In this document: piece by piece, positions 48,418-59,072 of the stretch | How the letters are laid out: each line of letters opens with the position of its first letter | Numbering within the stretch: position 1 is the first letter of the stretch | Assembly: GCF_000614975.1 (NCBI RefSeq) | Contig: NZ_BALM01000004.1 | Span: 40,001-104,000, forward strand | Length of the DNA: 64,000 nucleotides | Direction of reading: 5' to 3' | Source: Shewanella marina JCM 15074 | Lineage (GTDB): Bacteria > Pseudomonadota > Gammaproteobacteria > Enterobacterales > Shewanellaceae | The notes under the pieces: model-generated | What the model was told of the DNA's origin: nothing | The model's input: only the letters and a program-made list of their open reading frames with translations | Database searches by the model: none | Translations under genes and position numbers: made by a program

Positions 48418-48438
48418 AGGGCTGAGAATATCAGCCCT
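48418..48438 (-). terminator. terminator after the M14 peptidase gene
   Basis: AGGGCTGA and TCAGCCCT form an 8-base stem, just downstream (on the minus strand) of the peptidase stop, followed by a T-rich stretch. Confidence 0.7.
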
Positions 48439-48445
48439 AATCTGA

Positions 48446-50463
48446 TTATTGTTGGCGACGTCTGATAAATAACATGCTCAATAACGTCAACCAAAGTGTT
48501 GCGCCGCCTGATGTTCTAGATTGTGGTTCAGGAGCACTGGTCACTTCAGGTTCTGGAGAGGTTACCGTGACGGAGATGGTGTCAGTTTTCGTATTGCTAG
48601 CGGATATATCATCTACAACCGTTAATTTGACTTCATAATCGCCCGCGCCAGCATAAGTATGCGCAAATGCTACGCTGTCTTGGGTGATATTATCGCCTAA
48701 CTGCCATTGATATTGCACAATTGTGCCATCCTTATCTTGGCTGATATTAGCATCAAATTTGCAGGTCAACTCTTCACAACTTACGCTAAAGTCAGCTATT
48801 GGCTCAATATTCTGATTATTTTCAGGGGTAATGGTAATAAATTGACTGCGCACTGTGCCCCATTGGCCAGAGCTGTCTTGTGCTCGTATATAGATGCGAT
48901 GCTGGCCTTCACCTAGATCTGCTAAATTGAATTCATATGAAGCTTGTTCCGTGTTTTGATCAAACTACCGTCACTGGGTGAGAGACTAATGGCTGCAGCA
49001 TTATCATCCCAAGGCGATTGATTGATATATAGCGCGATTGCGCTAATGTTTTGTATTGTTTCTTCGCCATTTATATCGTTGAATAAGTTATCTGATGCTT
49101 GAATCGTAAGGGTTGCGGTTTGGTTAATCGCAATACTAAATCGTTGTTGGCCATTCAAATGTAATTCATCAATGTCTGGGCCCGAAGGGATGAGGTAGGG
49201 CGCTTCAATCGCCTTGGCTGCATAAACTAAAGCCGGTAAATTCTTCGGTAAAATCGTGTTTTGATAAACACTACAGCTTTGGAAAAACGCGGTGCCTAAT
49301 TCAAAGGTAATATTAGGGATGCCAAGTTCACCGTAACTAATGTTATCGCTGGTGCCATCGGTGGGATAGAGTCCAACACTTTGCTGCGGATAATAATCGT
49401 TAAATTCAGCCAATTTTCGACCTAAAGTTTGTAATGCGTTGCCATTGGGCGCTGGTGTAGTTGTGCCGCCCCAAGGCCATAAAATAAGTTCGCTATAGGA
49501 ATGTAAATCAATATGCATGCCTTGAGTATCGTCAGGTGCGGCATCGGTAATCAATGGTCCTCGATTGTCATCGAATATTTGTCTTAAATAGCTTTCTACC
49601 GCTTGAGTTTCAGGTTCTGACGCAGGCTCTGGGCCTCTATAAAGTTCATTACAAGGATTATCACTCGAACCGCCGGGCACATTTCCCCAGTTCCAGCTGA
49701 AATTGCGATTGAGATCGGCACCAATGTTATTACCTTGGCAATAATCACTATTAGCATTTTTACGCCAATAGAGCTGTTGCTCTGCTTGTTTACGACCATC
49801 TGGGTTCATATGCAATAAAATATGAATTTGATGGCGATCTAAAATCCATTGATAGTCGGCATTTGTTTGATATTGCTCTACCATTTGTTGTGCAAAGGCG
49901 AGCGCTAAGGGTGATGTGGTATATTCTCTGGCATGCATAGCTGCATGTATAAATAAAATGGGTTTGTCAGGATGTTGTTCGGCAGTTTGTTGATTCGTGA
50001 GCTTTAGGACCCATAAGTCATAACCGCCAATGCCTTTAGATTTTTGCCATGAATTGCCAATATCAACCATAGTCGCCAGTTGTGGGTAATTTTGCCTAAG
50101 TTGATGCGCCGCCGTGAATGTCTCTTCCACGGTAGGGTAACAAGGGTAGTTGCTTATACCTGATGTTTGTTGATTATCCTTTGCTGCTGGCAACTTTATC
50201 TTGGGTGCTGTTTGGCTTATATATTCAATTTGCTGACTGTGTAGGGATAGTCGTTGCTTTTCTGATGCTGACAATAAGACGAAATGACGTAAAAAGTCAG
50301 GTTCGCTTTTGATTAGCTGCCCATGCAGGCTGATAGCGGCTTTATTATACTGATGTTTATCACTAAATGTGACTTGATAGTATGAGCTTGATTCTGAAAC
50401 TTGAGCAAATGAGCTGCAAGATATGACGAGTAGGGGCAGTATGGTTAAAGACAATTTCATCAT
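48446..50463 (-). CDS. secreted M14 zinc carboxypeptidase with PKD domain and GlyGly-CTERM tail, frameshifted
   Basis: A signal peptide (MMKLSLTILPLLVISCSSFA) precedes an M14 zinc-carboxypeptidase domain. Zinc ligands are visible as HARE in MHAREYTTSP and the later HSYS in MHIDLHSYSELILWPWG; the catalytic Glu is in ITFELGTAF. After a small domain come a PKD domain (IADFSVSCEEL...FDANISQDKDGTIVQYQWQLGD...HTYAGAGDYEVKLTV) and a C-terminal SGGATLWLTLLSMLFIRRRQQ, a GlyGly-CTERM sorting signal processed by rhombosortase. The frame breaks at four T at 48954-48957; restoring one base (LIKNTEQASYEFNLADLGEG) gives 672 residues. Exported digestive enzyme anchored or released at the surface. Confidence 0.88.
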
Positions 50464-50591
50464 AGTTCCTCAATGATAATTGCCGCCGTAAATGTTTCTA
50501 CTAATGATATATCTTAACTATTTACGACACCTTGCGGCGTAATGTTATTTTAAATTGTTGCTACAACTTACCGCCTTAAGCTAATAAATAA

Positions 50592-50620
50592 AAGGGCAAT
50601 GTTAGATTCACATTGCCCTT
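50592..50620 (-). terminator. trp operon terminator
   Basis: AAGGGCAATGT and ACATTGCCCTT form a perfect 11-base stem around TAGATTC, directly after trpA. Confidence 0.85.
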
Positions 50621-50646
50621 GTTCAACTCTATCTATTAGCTTAGGG

Positions 50647-51456
50647 TTATTTTTGGGTTGCAGCCTTCATTTTTAAGGTGAAGTCAGCTAAATAAGTCTG
50701 CATGACTTGCGGGTTTTGGTAATTATTAGCAATGATTTTTACAACCGCAGAACCAGAAATGGCACCTGCCGCACCAGCAGCAATGGCTGCTTGTACTTGC
50801 GCAGGTTCGGCAATACCGAAGCCAAGTAATGGCGGGGCGGCATTAAGCTTTGCTAACTGAGCAACAATCGTTTCAATTGGCATACCCGCTGCTGATTCTG
50901 TGCCTGTTACACCAGCTCGTGATAATAAGTAGGTATAACCTTGTCCCATATTACTGACTTTAGTTAATGTTTCAGTATCTGCATTCGGTGGTGCAATAAA
51001 TATTGGTGCAACATTATATTTTTTAGCTGCGGCGACAAAATCATCTGCAAACTCTACTGGAACATCTGCAATCAATACTGAATCGACACCCGCTGCTTGA
51101 GCTTGGCTATAAAAATGTTCAATGCCGCCACAATAAACAAGGTTAGCGTATAGCAGTAAACCAATCGGTAAGTCAGGGTATTTTGCTCGTATTTGCTTAA
51201 TCATATTGAAGCAATCAGCTGAAGTTGTACCAGCAGCTAAAGCACGAATATTGGCCGCTTGAATGACAGGACCATCGGCTAATGGATCAGAGAATGGAAA
51301 CCCTAACTCTAATGCATCGGCGCCGTTTTCAACTAACGTATCAATAATTTGTAATGATTGCTCAATACCCGGATCGCCTAGGGTAACAAAAGGAACAAAG
51401 GCACCTTGATTACGTTGTGATAGTTGATCAAATAACGCTGAATAACGATTAGTCAT
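50647..51456 (-). CDS. trpA: tryptophan synthase alpha subunit
   Basis: Cleaves indole-3-glycerol phosphate to indole. 269 residues from ATG 51456 ([29 protein letters not shown]), which overlaps the trpB stop by 8 bases; the open frame to 51513 only adds an unlikely extension. Catalytic Glu and Asp are in [16 protein letters not shown] and the loop LIADVPVE. Last gene of the trp operon. Confidence 0.96.
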   Translation of the reverse strand: MTNRYSALFDQLSQRNQGAFVPFVTLGDPGIEQSLQIIDTLVENGADALELGFPFSDPLADGPVIQAANIRALAAGTTSADCFNMIKQIRAKYPDLPIGLLLYANLVYCGGIEHFYSQAQAAGVDSVLIADVPVEFADDFVAAAKKYNVAPIFIAPPNADTETLTKVSNMGQGYTYLLSRAGVTGTESAAGMPIETIVAQLAKLNAAPPLLGFGIAEPAQVQAAIAAGAAGAISGSAVVKIIANNYQNPQVMQTYLADFTLKMKAATQK

Positions 51457-52642
51457 GGCCGTTCTCCTTGCCTTCAAGAATATCTGAAACAGTAAAAATG
51501 TCTTTGTCACCACGGCCTGAAAGGTTGACCACTAAGATGGTTTCTTTGGTCGCTTGTTTTGCAAGTTTTAGTGTATATGCCAGTGCGTGTGCAGACTCTA
51601 ATGCGGGAATAATACCTTCACTTTTCGCCAGTAATTGGAACGCTGCTAATGCTTCATCATCGGTTGCTGACTCATAAGTTGCACGGCCTGTTGCATGTAA
51701 ATGCGCATGTTGCGGACCAACCGATGGAAAATCAAGCCCTGCAGAGATTGAATAAGATTCTTCAATTTGGCCATGCTCATCTTGCATTAATGGTGCTTTC
51801 ATACCAAAGAAAATACCGGTTTTACCATGATGTAGCGGGGCACCATGCAGTGCTGTATCTAAGCCTTTACCTGCTGGCTCAACACCAATTAACTGTACTT
51901 CTTTTTCATCGATAAAATCAGCAAACATACCAATCGCATTGGAGCCTCCGCCAACACATGCAATCACCGCATCGGGTAAACGGCCTTCGCGTTCAAGGAT
52001 CTGTTTTTTGGTTTCTTCGCCAATCATCTTTTGGAATTCTCGAACAATCGTCGGGAATGGATGTGGACCCGCTGCAGTACCTAATAAATAGTGGGCTGAG
52101 TCATAGCGAGCAGACCAGTCTCGCATCGCTTCATTACACGCATCTTTTAGGGTTTGAGAGCCCGATGTGACCGAGATTACTTCAGCCCCCATTAGACGCA
52201 TTCTAAATACGTTTGGTGATTGGCGTGCGACATCTTTTGCGCCCATGTACACTTTGCAGTTTAAGCCTAATAGTGCACAAGCTAATGCAGTTGCTACGCC
52301 ATGTTGGCCTGCACCAGTCTCAGCAATAATATCTTTTTTACCCATGCGTTTAGCCAGCAATGCTTGGCCAAGTACTTGGTTAGTTTTATGGGCGCCACCG
52401 TGTAATAGATCTTCACGCTTTAAGTAAATTTTTACCAATGGATTAGGGCTTAGATTACGGGTCAAGGTTAATGCTGTTGGGCGACCAGCGTAATTTTTTA
52501 ATAGATCGGTAAACTCTTGTTGAAAGTCTGGATCCTGCTGCGCATCAATAAAAGCTTGCTCAAGTTCTTTCAACGCTGGCATTAAAATCTGTGGCACATA
52601 CATGCCGCCATATTCGCCAAAGTAAGGGTTAAGTTGTGTCAT
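51449..52642 (-). CDS. trpB: tryptophan synthase beta subunit
   Basis: PLP enzyme that condenses indole with serine. 397 residues; the PLP lysine is in [16 protein letters not shown], with [10 protein letters not shown], the phosphate-binding loop [15 protein letters not shown] and the C-terminal NLSGRGDKD. Overlaps trpA. Confidence 0.97.
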   Translation of the reverse strand: MTQLNPYFGEYGGMYVPQILMPALKELEQAFIDAQQDPDFQQEFTDLLKNYAGRPTALTLTRNLSPNPLVKIYLKREDLLHGGAHKTNQVLGQALLAKRMGKKDIIAETGAGQHGVATALACALLGLNCKVYMGAKDVARQSPNVFRMRLMGAEVISVTSGSQTLKDACNEAMRDWSARYDSAHYLLGTAAGPHPFPTIVREFQKMIGEETKKQILEREGRLPDAVIACVGGGSNAIGMFADFIDEKEVQLIGVEPAGKGLDTALHGAPLHHGKTGIFFGMKAPLMQDEHGQIEESYSISAGLDFPSVGPQHAHLHATGRATYESATDDEALAAFQLLAKSEGIIPALESAHALAYTLKLAKQATKETILVVNLSGRGDKDIFTVSDILEGKENGHD

Positions 52643-52665
52643 GGCTAAATTCCTTGTTATTTTCG

Positions 52666-54060
52666 TTATATTCTAATATTTGAGAATGCTGCGTTAATCA
52701 ATTGGCTATCTTTAATTGCAGGACTCGATTCAAGCCCTGAGTTAAAATCGAGCCCTGCAAACCCTTGTTGGCTTGCTTGCTCGGCATTGCTTGGATCTAA
52801 ACCGCCGGCCAACATAGCTTGTTGTTTTTGTGGTAATGCGATTTGCCAATCAAAGCGTGTACCGGTACCGCCAAATTGCCCTGCATGTTTGCTGTCATAA
52901 ACCAGTGTGTCGATCTGCTGTGGGATCGTTAATGCTTGTTGCGCATTGTCGGTACTTACAGCAATGGCTTTCCATATTTGACAGCTAACGCCTGCTTGAG
53001 CTAATTGTTGCTTTAGGCGATCAATATACTGTTGGTCTTCTTGACCATGTAGCTGCACAGCAAATAGCTTGAGCTGCACGGCTATTTCAAGTAGCAGTTC
53101 AATATCGTGATTGACAAATACACCAATCCAATTCAATGGTCGCTGTTGTTGTTGTTGAATGGCTTGAGCTTGTTGCAGGGTCACATAGCGCGGTGATTTT
53201 TCGGCAAAAATAAGTCCACCAAATAATGCGCCTGCATTAATAATGGCCGCTGCATCCTGTTGGCGAGTAATGCCACACACTTTATTGCGGCCAAAGATGA
53301 GTTCACGGCAAGCAAGATCGATATTCGCTTGTGCCATTAAGGAACTCCCTACTAAAAAGCCATCCACTAGCGGTGCTAAGCGGCGAATATCTTGATGTTG
53401 ATAAATACCTGATTCACTAATAATAATACGATCGCTAGGTATGCTTGCTGCTAGTTGCTCTGTGGTCGCTAAATCCGTGGATAGATCGCGTAAGTTACGA
53501 TTATTAATCCCGATAATTTGGGCGTTAAGCGCTAGCGCACGCGATAATTCTTGTGGATTGCTCACTTCAGTGAGGATATCGAGTTGATATTGCTCGGCAT
53601 GTTTTGCCAGTGCTTTATATTCATGATCCTCAAGCACAGACAGCATCAACAAAATCGCATCAGCGCCATGGTGCGCGGCTAAATCGATTTGGTAGCTATC
53701 AATAAAGAAGTCTTTACACAGCACGGGTACATTAGTGACAGACTTTACTTGAGTGATATAGCTGAAGTCGCCTTGGAAAAATGCTTCATCAGTTAATACC
53801 GAAATAGCGGCGGCATAATGCTGATAACAGGCTGCAATTTCAATAGGATTGAAATCTTCACGGATCAATCCTTTCGATGGACTGGCTTTTTTGCATTCTA
53901 GAATATAACTCGATTTTGGTGCTGCCAGCGCGTTTCGCAAACTGAGTTGTGACACTTGTGGTGTCAACTCATGACCGAATCGTTGTTTTAATATCTGTAC
54001 ATGCTCAAGCTTACTACGCACAATTTTCCCTAAAATATTGTGTTCAATATCGGTCATCAT
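52666..54060 (-). CDS. trpCF: indole-3-glycerol phosphate synthase / phosphoribosylanthranilate isomerase (fused)
   Basis: The N-terminal TrpC barrel ([47 protein letters not shown]) is fused to the C-terminal TrpF barrel ([43 protein letters not shown]). 464 residues, similar to E. coli TrpC(F). The start overlaps the trpD stop by ATGA. Confidence 0.96.
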   Translation of the reverse strand: MMTDIEHNILGKIVRSKLEHVQILKQRFGHELTPQVSQLSLRNALAAPKSSYILECKKASPSKGLIREDFNPIEIAACYQHYAAAISVLTDEAFFQGDFSYITQVKSVTNVPVLCKDFFIDSYQIDLAAHHGADAILLMLSVLEDHEYKALAKHAEQYQLDILTEVSNPQELSRALALNAQIIGINNRNLRDLSTDLATTEQLAASIPSDRIIISESGIYQHQDIRRLAPLVDGFLVGSSLMAQANIDLACRELIFGRNKVCGITRQQDAAAIINAGALFGGLIFAEKSPRYVTLQQAQAIQQQQQRPLNWIGVFVNHDIELLLEIAVQLKLFAVQLHGQEDQQYIDRLKQQLAQAGVSCQIWKAIAVSTDNAQQALTIPQQIDTLVYDSKHAGQFGGTGTRFDWQIALPQKQQAMLAGGLDPSNAEQASQQGFAGLDFNSGLESSPAIKDSQLINAAFSNIRI

Positions 54061-55094
54061 GATGCAGCTTCCTCTGTTTGCGTCGCTTGAGCTAAACGTT
54101 GCATTAATTGGTAGGCTTTGCCTGAATCCAGCACTTGTAATGCTAATTGGGTGGCACTCTTTAAGTCAGGGCTAATGCCTGACAGATAGAGCGCTGCGGC
54201 GGCATTAATGGCAACTGCATCTCGCTGCGGCGCAGTGCTTTGACCTTGTAAGATAGCCTGACTAATAATGGCGTTGTCAGCAGGAGTACCCCCTTTAAGC
54301 TTTTCAATTTCAGCTTGTGCAACCCCAAAATCGCTTGGATTAAGCTGATAACAGTTAATTTCAGTGTGATTTAATTCGGCAACGCTTGTATGACCATGCA
54401 GTGCTATTTCATCTAAACCGGAACCATGTACTACCATTGCCCGTTTGATACCCAGTCCTTGTAGTACCTGTGCTATTGGTAATACGAGTGCTTCGTCATA
54501 CACACCAAGTAACATAAAGTCTGGGCGAGCAGGGTTAATTAACGGTCCAAGAATATTAAATAGGGTGCGCGTTTTTAGCGCTTGTCTTACTGGGACTGCA
54601 TGTTTAACACCGCTGTGATAGTGCGGCGCAAATAAAAAACATAAGCCTAATTGGTCAAGACACTCACTTGCATGTTCCGGCGTTGGTGTTAAACCTATAC
54701 CACATTGCGCTAATAAATCTGACGAGCCTGATTGACTTGAAACGCTTCTATTGCCATGTTTTGCCACTTTGGCACCTGCGGCAGCGGCAACAAAGCTGGC
54801 GGTGGTTGAAATATTGATGGTATTAAAGCCATCTCCACCTGTACCAACAATATCAACAATACCTTGCTCAGCTGTGACTGATGATTTTGGAAAATGTTTG
54901 GCATTATCTCTTAAAGCATCTGCTGCACCGCAGATCTCTTCGATGGTTTCACCACGGAGTTTTAATGCAATAAGTAGGGCACTAATGGTGACATCTTGCA
55001 TATTACCCGCAATTAATTGTTCAAATAATTGCTTACTTTGCTCGCGGCTAAGTGAATGGCCTTGGTAAATTTTTTCTAATAGTTGTTGTACCAT
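54057..55094 (-). CDS. trpD: anthranilate phosphoribosyltransferase
   Basis: 345 residues; PRPP and anthranilate-binding motifs GTGGDGFNTINISTTASF, KHGNRSVSSQSGSSDLL and LLGVYD are visible. It is separate from trpG (in E. coli the two are fused). The start overlaps the trpG stop by one base (TAATG). Confidence 0.96.
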   Translation of the reverse strand: MVQQLLEKIYQGHSLSREQSKQLFEQLIAGNMQDVTISALLIALKLRGETIEEICGAADALRDNAKHFPKSSVTAEQGIVDIVGTGGDGFNTINISTTASFVAAAAGAKVAKHGNRSVSSQSGSSDLLAQCGIGLTPTPEHASECLDQLGLCFLFAPHYHSGVKHAVPVRQALKTRTLFNILGPLINPARPDFMLLGVYDEALVLPIAQVLQGLGIKRAMVVHGSGLDEIALHGHTSVAELNHTEINCYQLNPSDFGVAQAEIEKLKGGTPADNAIISQAILQGQSTAPQRDAVAINAAAALYLSGISPDLKSATQLALQVLDSGKAYQLMQRLAQATQTEEAAS

Positions 55095-55690
55095 TACGCA
55101 GCTCCCTGATTGTGTTTCGTTAAGTAGTGGACCGTTTGTGTCAACAGTTGACTACCTTTGGTGGTTAAGATTGATTCAGGATGAAATTGAAAACCGATCA
55201 CCTTATCTTGTGCATGCATGATTGCCATTGGCATCTCTTCAGTCGTCGCAATCACATCTAAGGCATCAGGCATTTGCGTTGCCACTAAAGAATGGTAACG
55301 GGCGACCGGCAGTGGTGAGGGTAATCCGTTAAAAATACCTTGGCCGTTATGGAATGTTGGACTCGCTTTACCATGCACAATAGATGGTGCTGAACTGACA
55401 ATACCGCCATAGTGTTCGATTAACGCTTGATGGCCTAAACAGATCCCCAGCATAGGTACTTTACCGATTAGCAGCTTAATCAGCTCCGGCATACAACCCG
55501 CTTGTGAAGGTGCGCCGGGGCCAGGTGAAAGCACCAATAAACAAGGTTCAGATTCTGCCAGTAAACGGCTGGCGATATAATCAGCAGATAAAGTATTGCG
55601 ATAAATGATTACCTCAAAACCTAAGCAGCGGAATTGGTCAACCAAGTTGTAGGTAAATGAATCTATATTGTCTAATAAATAGAGTTTCAT
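55094..55690 (-). CDS. trpG: anthranilate synthase component II (glutamine amidotransferase)
   Basis: 198 residues. Nucleophile Cys in MLGICLGHQALIEHYGG; His and Glu in GFQFHPESIL. N-terminal LLDNIDSFTYNLVDQFRCLG is typical of TrpG/PabA; the trp operon position makes TrpG the choice. Overlaps trpE by four bases. Confidence 0.95.
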   Translation of the reverse strand: MKLYLLDNIDSFTYNLVDQFRCLGFEVIIYRNTLSADYIASRLLAESEPCLLVLSPGPGAPSQAGCMPELIKLLIGKVPMLGICLGHQALIEHYGGIVSSAPSIVHGKASPTFHNGQGIFNGLPSPLPVARYHSLVATQMPDALDVIATTEEMPMAIMHAQDKVIGFQFHPESILTTKGSQLLTQTVHYLTKHNQGAA

Positions 55691-57237
55691 AGACCGCCTC
55701 CTAATTTAATGGCGTTAATGACTGCTTGTGCTTTTTGTCTGGTTTCATCTGCTTCACTTTGCGGATCTGAATCGAATACGACACCTGCGCCAGCTTGAAT
55801 ATGAGCAACACCGTTTTTGACATAGGCACTTCTGATCACGATACATGTATCCATATCGCCTTGAGCATTGATATAGCCGACTGCGCCGCCATAGCTGCCA
55901 CGTCGTTGTTGTTCGACTTGTCGAATCAGTTCAGCCGCTTTAATTTTTGGTGCGCCAACTAATGTGCCCATATTCATACACGCTTGGTAGGCATGTAAGG
56001 CGTCTAAATCTTGGCGAAGTTGACCCGTTACACGGCTGACGAGATGCATAACGTGAGAATAACGGTCTACTTTAAGTAACTCTGCCACTTGGCGGCTACC
56101 ACTTTGGCTAATACGGGCAATATCATTACGTGCTAAATCAACCAGCATTAGGTGTTCCGCCAGTTCTTTGCTATCTAAACGTAATTCAACCTCAATACGG
56201 CTATCTAGGTCATTATCAATGCTGCCATCGGCGTGCTTACCGCGTGGGCGAGTTCCCGCAATGGGATACACTTCGACTTGATTAGTCTCTGCTTCATATT
56301 TAAGTGCGCTCTCCGGTGAGGCACCAAATAAAGTAAAGTCAGGGCCATTAACATAGAAAAGATACGGACTTGGATTAGTGAGCTTTAATGCGCGGTAAGC
56401 ATTAAGTGGGTTAGGACAACTAATGCTGAAAGTTCGAGAGGGGACAACTTGGAAAATGTCGCCAGCATATATGTGCTGTTTTAATTGTATGACAGTATTA
56501 ACAAAATCAGCATCACTAATATTGACGTGTGCTTCTTCTGTTACCGTCTGCAAAGATGGCGTTGCCAGTTGTGCTTGAGCTTGTTGGCTAAGTTGTTCTA
56601 CACGTTGTTTAAGTTGTTGTTCAGTTTGCTGACGTTGATCGAATTGTTGACTGACGATTTGAGCTTGCTGCTGCTGGTGGTCAATAAGAATAAGTGTTTC
56701 AGCTAAATAGAAGAGATAATCAGGACAATCGTTTACCCCTGTAGCAACTTCAGGCAGTTTTTCTGCTGTAGCAATAAGATCGTATGACAGCACGCCTGCC
56801 ATAAATAAATCTGCAAATTCAGCCGGGGTATTAATTGAAATTTGTTGCAGTAATACACGTAAGCCATCTAATGGTGAAATGGCTTTTAAGCGGCTGTCCT
56901 CGTCTAACTGGTGTGAATCACTTTGTAGAGTAACGGTGAGGGTTGCTGCTTCAATTTGACAGTCGTGTTGTTTGAAATAAGTCGAAATGGGTTCTAATAA
57001 ACTGGCGCCATTTTCAGTCAATGCCGTAAAACAAAGGGTAGAAGCTTGGCAGCTGATCATCATTGCTGCGTCTGTCATGACAATGCTTTTTAAGTGATCT
57101 TTAGATTCAATTTCAGCAGACTCAAGTAATAGGCTATGAGGCTTATTTTGGGTCAGGTGCTGAAATAAACTTAATGGATCTTTATGGTAACAAATCGGCG
57201 TTGTTTTCGTATTTACCTGAGCAATAGTGGCATTCAT
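55687..57237 (-). CDS. trpE: anthranilate synthase component I
   Basis: Makes anthranilate from chorismate with TrpG. 516 residues. SLLLESAEIES near residue 35 is the tryptophan feedback site. Catalytic motifs include FQVVPSRTFSI, PIAGTRPRGKHADG, VDLARNDIARIS and the ending GAGVVFDSDPQSEADET. First structural gene of the operon after the Trp leader. Confidence 0.97.
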   Translation of the reverse strand: MNATIAQVNTKTTPICYHKDPLSLFQHLTQNKPHSLLLESAEIESKDHLKSIVMTDAAMMISCQASTLCFTALTENGASLLEPISTYFKQHDCQIEAATLTVTLQSDSHQLDEDSRLKAISPLDGLRVLLQQISINTPAEFADLFMAGVLSYDLIATAEKLPEVATGVNDCPDYLFYLAETLILIDHQQQQAQIVSQQFDQRQQTEQQLKQRVEQLSQQAQAQLATPSLQTVTEEAHVNISDADFVNTVIQLKQHIYAGDIFQVVPSRTFSISCPNPLNAYRALKLTNPSPYLFYVNGPDFTLFGASPESALKYEAETNQVEVYPIAGTRPRGKHADGSIDNDLDSRIEVELRLDSKELAEHLMLVDLARNDIARISQSGSRQVAELLKVDRYSHVMHLVSRVTGQLRQDLDALHAYQACMNMGTLVGAPKIKAAELIRQVEQQRRGSYGGAVGYINAQGDMDTCIVIRSAYVKNGVAHIQAGAGVVFDSDPQSEADETRQKAQAVINAIKLGGGL

Positions 57238-57321
57238 ATTGGGCCACCTTGATTATTTTGCACTTTGTTCATTTTGGTCTCTCTTTCCATTTTGCCGATT
57301 TTGAGCGTGCAGTTTAGATAC

Positions 57322-57350
57322 AAAAAAGCCCGCATCATGCGGGCTTTTTT
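57322..57350 (-). terminator. trp operon attenuator terminator
   Basis: AAAAAAGCCCGCA and TGCGGGCTTTTTT form a 13-base stem with a TCA loop, with the T run on the trp side, 85 bases before trpE. Confidence 0.9.
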
Positions 57351-57382
57351 GTTAAATCTATTGTTTCAAGGAACAATAGCGT

Positions 57383-57451
57383 TTACACCACCCGCGAGTT
57401 TGGGAAGTGCCACCACCAGTTAATGTTGTTGTAAACGCTAAGTATATTCAT
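57383..57451 (-). CDS. trpL: trp operon leader peptide
   Basis: A 22-codon frame starting MNILSVYNNINWWWHFPNSR has three consecutive Trp codons. Its coding DNA is spanned by an 8-base stem (GCGTTTAC at 57380-57387 with GTAAACGC at 57431-57438). The terminator at 57322-57350 follows. This is classical trp attenuation. Confidence 0.9.
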   Translation of the reverse strand: MNILSVYNNINWWWHFPNSRVV

Positions 57452-57482
57452 TGAATGCTAATCTTTTGTTATTGATGGGTAC

Positions 57483-57513
57483 ATATAAAGCATTACTCTG
57501 TGATTTTTGTCAA
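57483..57513 (-). promoter_or_regulatory. trp operon promoter
   Basis: Minus strand TTGACA (57508-57513) with TTTATAT (about 57484-57490) 17-19 bases further on, ahead of the leader peptide start at 57451. No TrpR operator was identified with confidence. Confidence 0.65.
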
Positions 57514-57589
57514 TTGATTATTTATATTTATTTGGCGGATGCCTAAATTAATCTCTGAACTTAATTTAAAACTGGCGTAGAATAGCGCT

Positions 57590-58446
57590 ATGAATACAGA
57601 AAGTTTATTGATAGATCTACACTGCCATACAACCGCATCAGATGGCCATTTATCGCCAACTGAAGTGGTTGCCAGAGCCATTACTAATGGCGTTCATATG
57701 TTGGCGATAACAGATCATGATACCTTAGCTGGTCTAGATGATGCACACCAATATAATCAACAACATGAAACTCCTTTGAGCCTCGTTGACGGTGTTGAAA
57801 TATCAACATGTTGGAATCACTTTGATATCCATATTGTGGCATTAAAAATAGATCGACATTTTAAACCTTTACAGGACTTTTTGAATCAACAACGGCAGTT
57901 ACGAGAACTGCGAGCACAAGAGATTGGTGAACGACTCGCAAAAGCGGGTATTGAAGGTGCTTATGCGGGTGCAAAAAGCATTGCAGGTGATGCGGCATTA
58001 AGCGTGGTCATTATGCGCGTTGGTTAGTTGAACAAGGCTATGCCACCACCTCGGCTAACGTGTTTAAGCGTTATTTAGCCAAAGGTAAAACAGGCTATGT
58101 CCCGAATAATTGGCATGATATGGCAACAGCCATTAAAATGATTCATCAAGCGGGTGGTATTGCGGTATTAGCGCATCCCAGTGGCTATAAATTATCAGCT
58201 AAATGGGTCAAAAAGTTAGTGCGAGAATTTAAAGAAGCGGGTGGCGATGCGTTAGAAGTGGTATTAGGACAACAAAGTATTGATGACCGCGCTTTACTCG
58301 TATCGTTATCGCATCAACATCAACTATTTGCTTCTTTAGGGAGTGACTTTCATTTCCCCGGTAGTTGGATTGATTTAGGTAAAAATATGTTTCAGCCTCA
58401 ACATGTTAATTGGGTCTGGCAATCACAAAAATGGATGGAATCTTAA
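57590..58446 (+). CDS. trpH: PHP-domain 5'-3' exoribonuclease / 3',5'-nucleoside bisphosphate phosphatase (RNase AM), frameshifted
   Basis: PHP-family enzyme. Metal-binding DLHCHTTASDGHLSPTE and ITDHDT at the N-terminus, LAHPSGYK and GSDFHFPG in the second part. The first frame stops at 58027; one C missing at about 58003 changes ALSRGHYARWLVEQGYATTSANVF into ALSVVIMRVG. Restored length 285 residues, near that of E. coli TrpH (293). Divergent from trpE, as in relatives; followed directly by yciO. Confidence 0.94.
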
Positions 58447-59066
58447 ATGAGTCAGTTTTTTTATATGCATGAAGAGAACCCGCAAAAACGACTAGTGTCG
58501 CAAGCGGTCAGTGTGCTTAAAAGTGGTGGAGTAGTGGTGTATCCAACTGACTCTGGATACGCATTAGGCTGTGCAATTGGTGATAAGGATGCGATGACTC
58601 GGATTGCGCGTATTCGTCAAATTGAGTCAGATCATAACTTTTCACTCATGTGCAGAGATTTATCTGAATTATCAACCTATGCCAAGGTAGATAATCAAGC
58701 ATTTAGATTATTAAAGCATTGTACACCAGGCCCTTATACCTTCATTTTTAAAGCGACTAAAGAAGTACCGCGCCGTTTACAAAATGAGAAGAAAAAGACC
58801 ATTGGTATTCGACTTCCTGACAATATTATTGCCCGTGCTTTATTGGAAGAACTTGATGAACCTATGATGTCGACCAGTTTGATTATGCCAGGTGAAGATT
58901 TTACAGAATCAGATCCAGAACATATTCGTGACATTTTGGAGCGCCAAGTCGATTTAATCATTCATGGTGGTTATTTAGGCGAGAAGCAACAACAGTGATC
59001 GATATGTCTGATGGTGACGTTGAAATTATTCGTGAAGGTGCGGGTGATATTACCCCGTTTGAATAA
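58447..59066 (+). CDS. yciO: YciO, Sua5/YrdC-like protein, 3' end frameshifted
   Basis: L-threonylcarbamoyladenylate synthase-like fold (Sua5/YciO/YrdC). It starts MSQFFYMHEENPQKRLVSQAVSVLKSGGVVVYPTDSGYALGC, with RQIESDHNFSLMCRDLSELS. As sequenced it ends at 58998 after GEKQQQ. Adding one A at 58988-58989 continues it as TTVIDMSDGDVEIIREGAGDITPFE to a stop at 59066, giving 206 residues as in E. coli YciO. Function of YciO itself is not well established. Confidence 0.94.
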
Positions 59067-59072
59067 TCGTCT

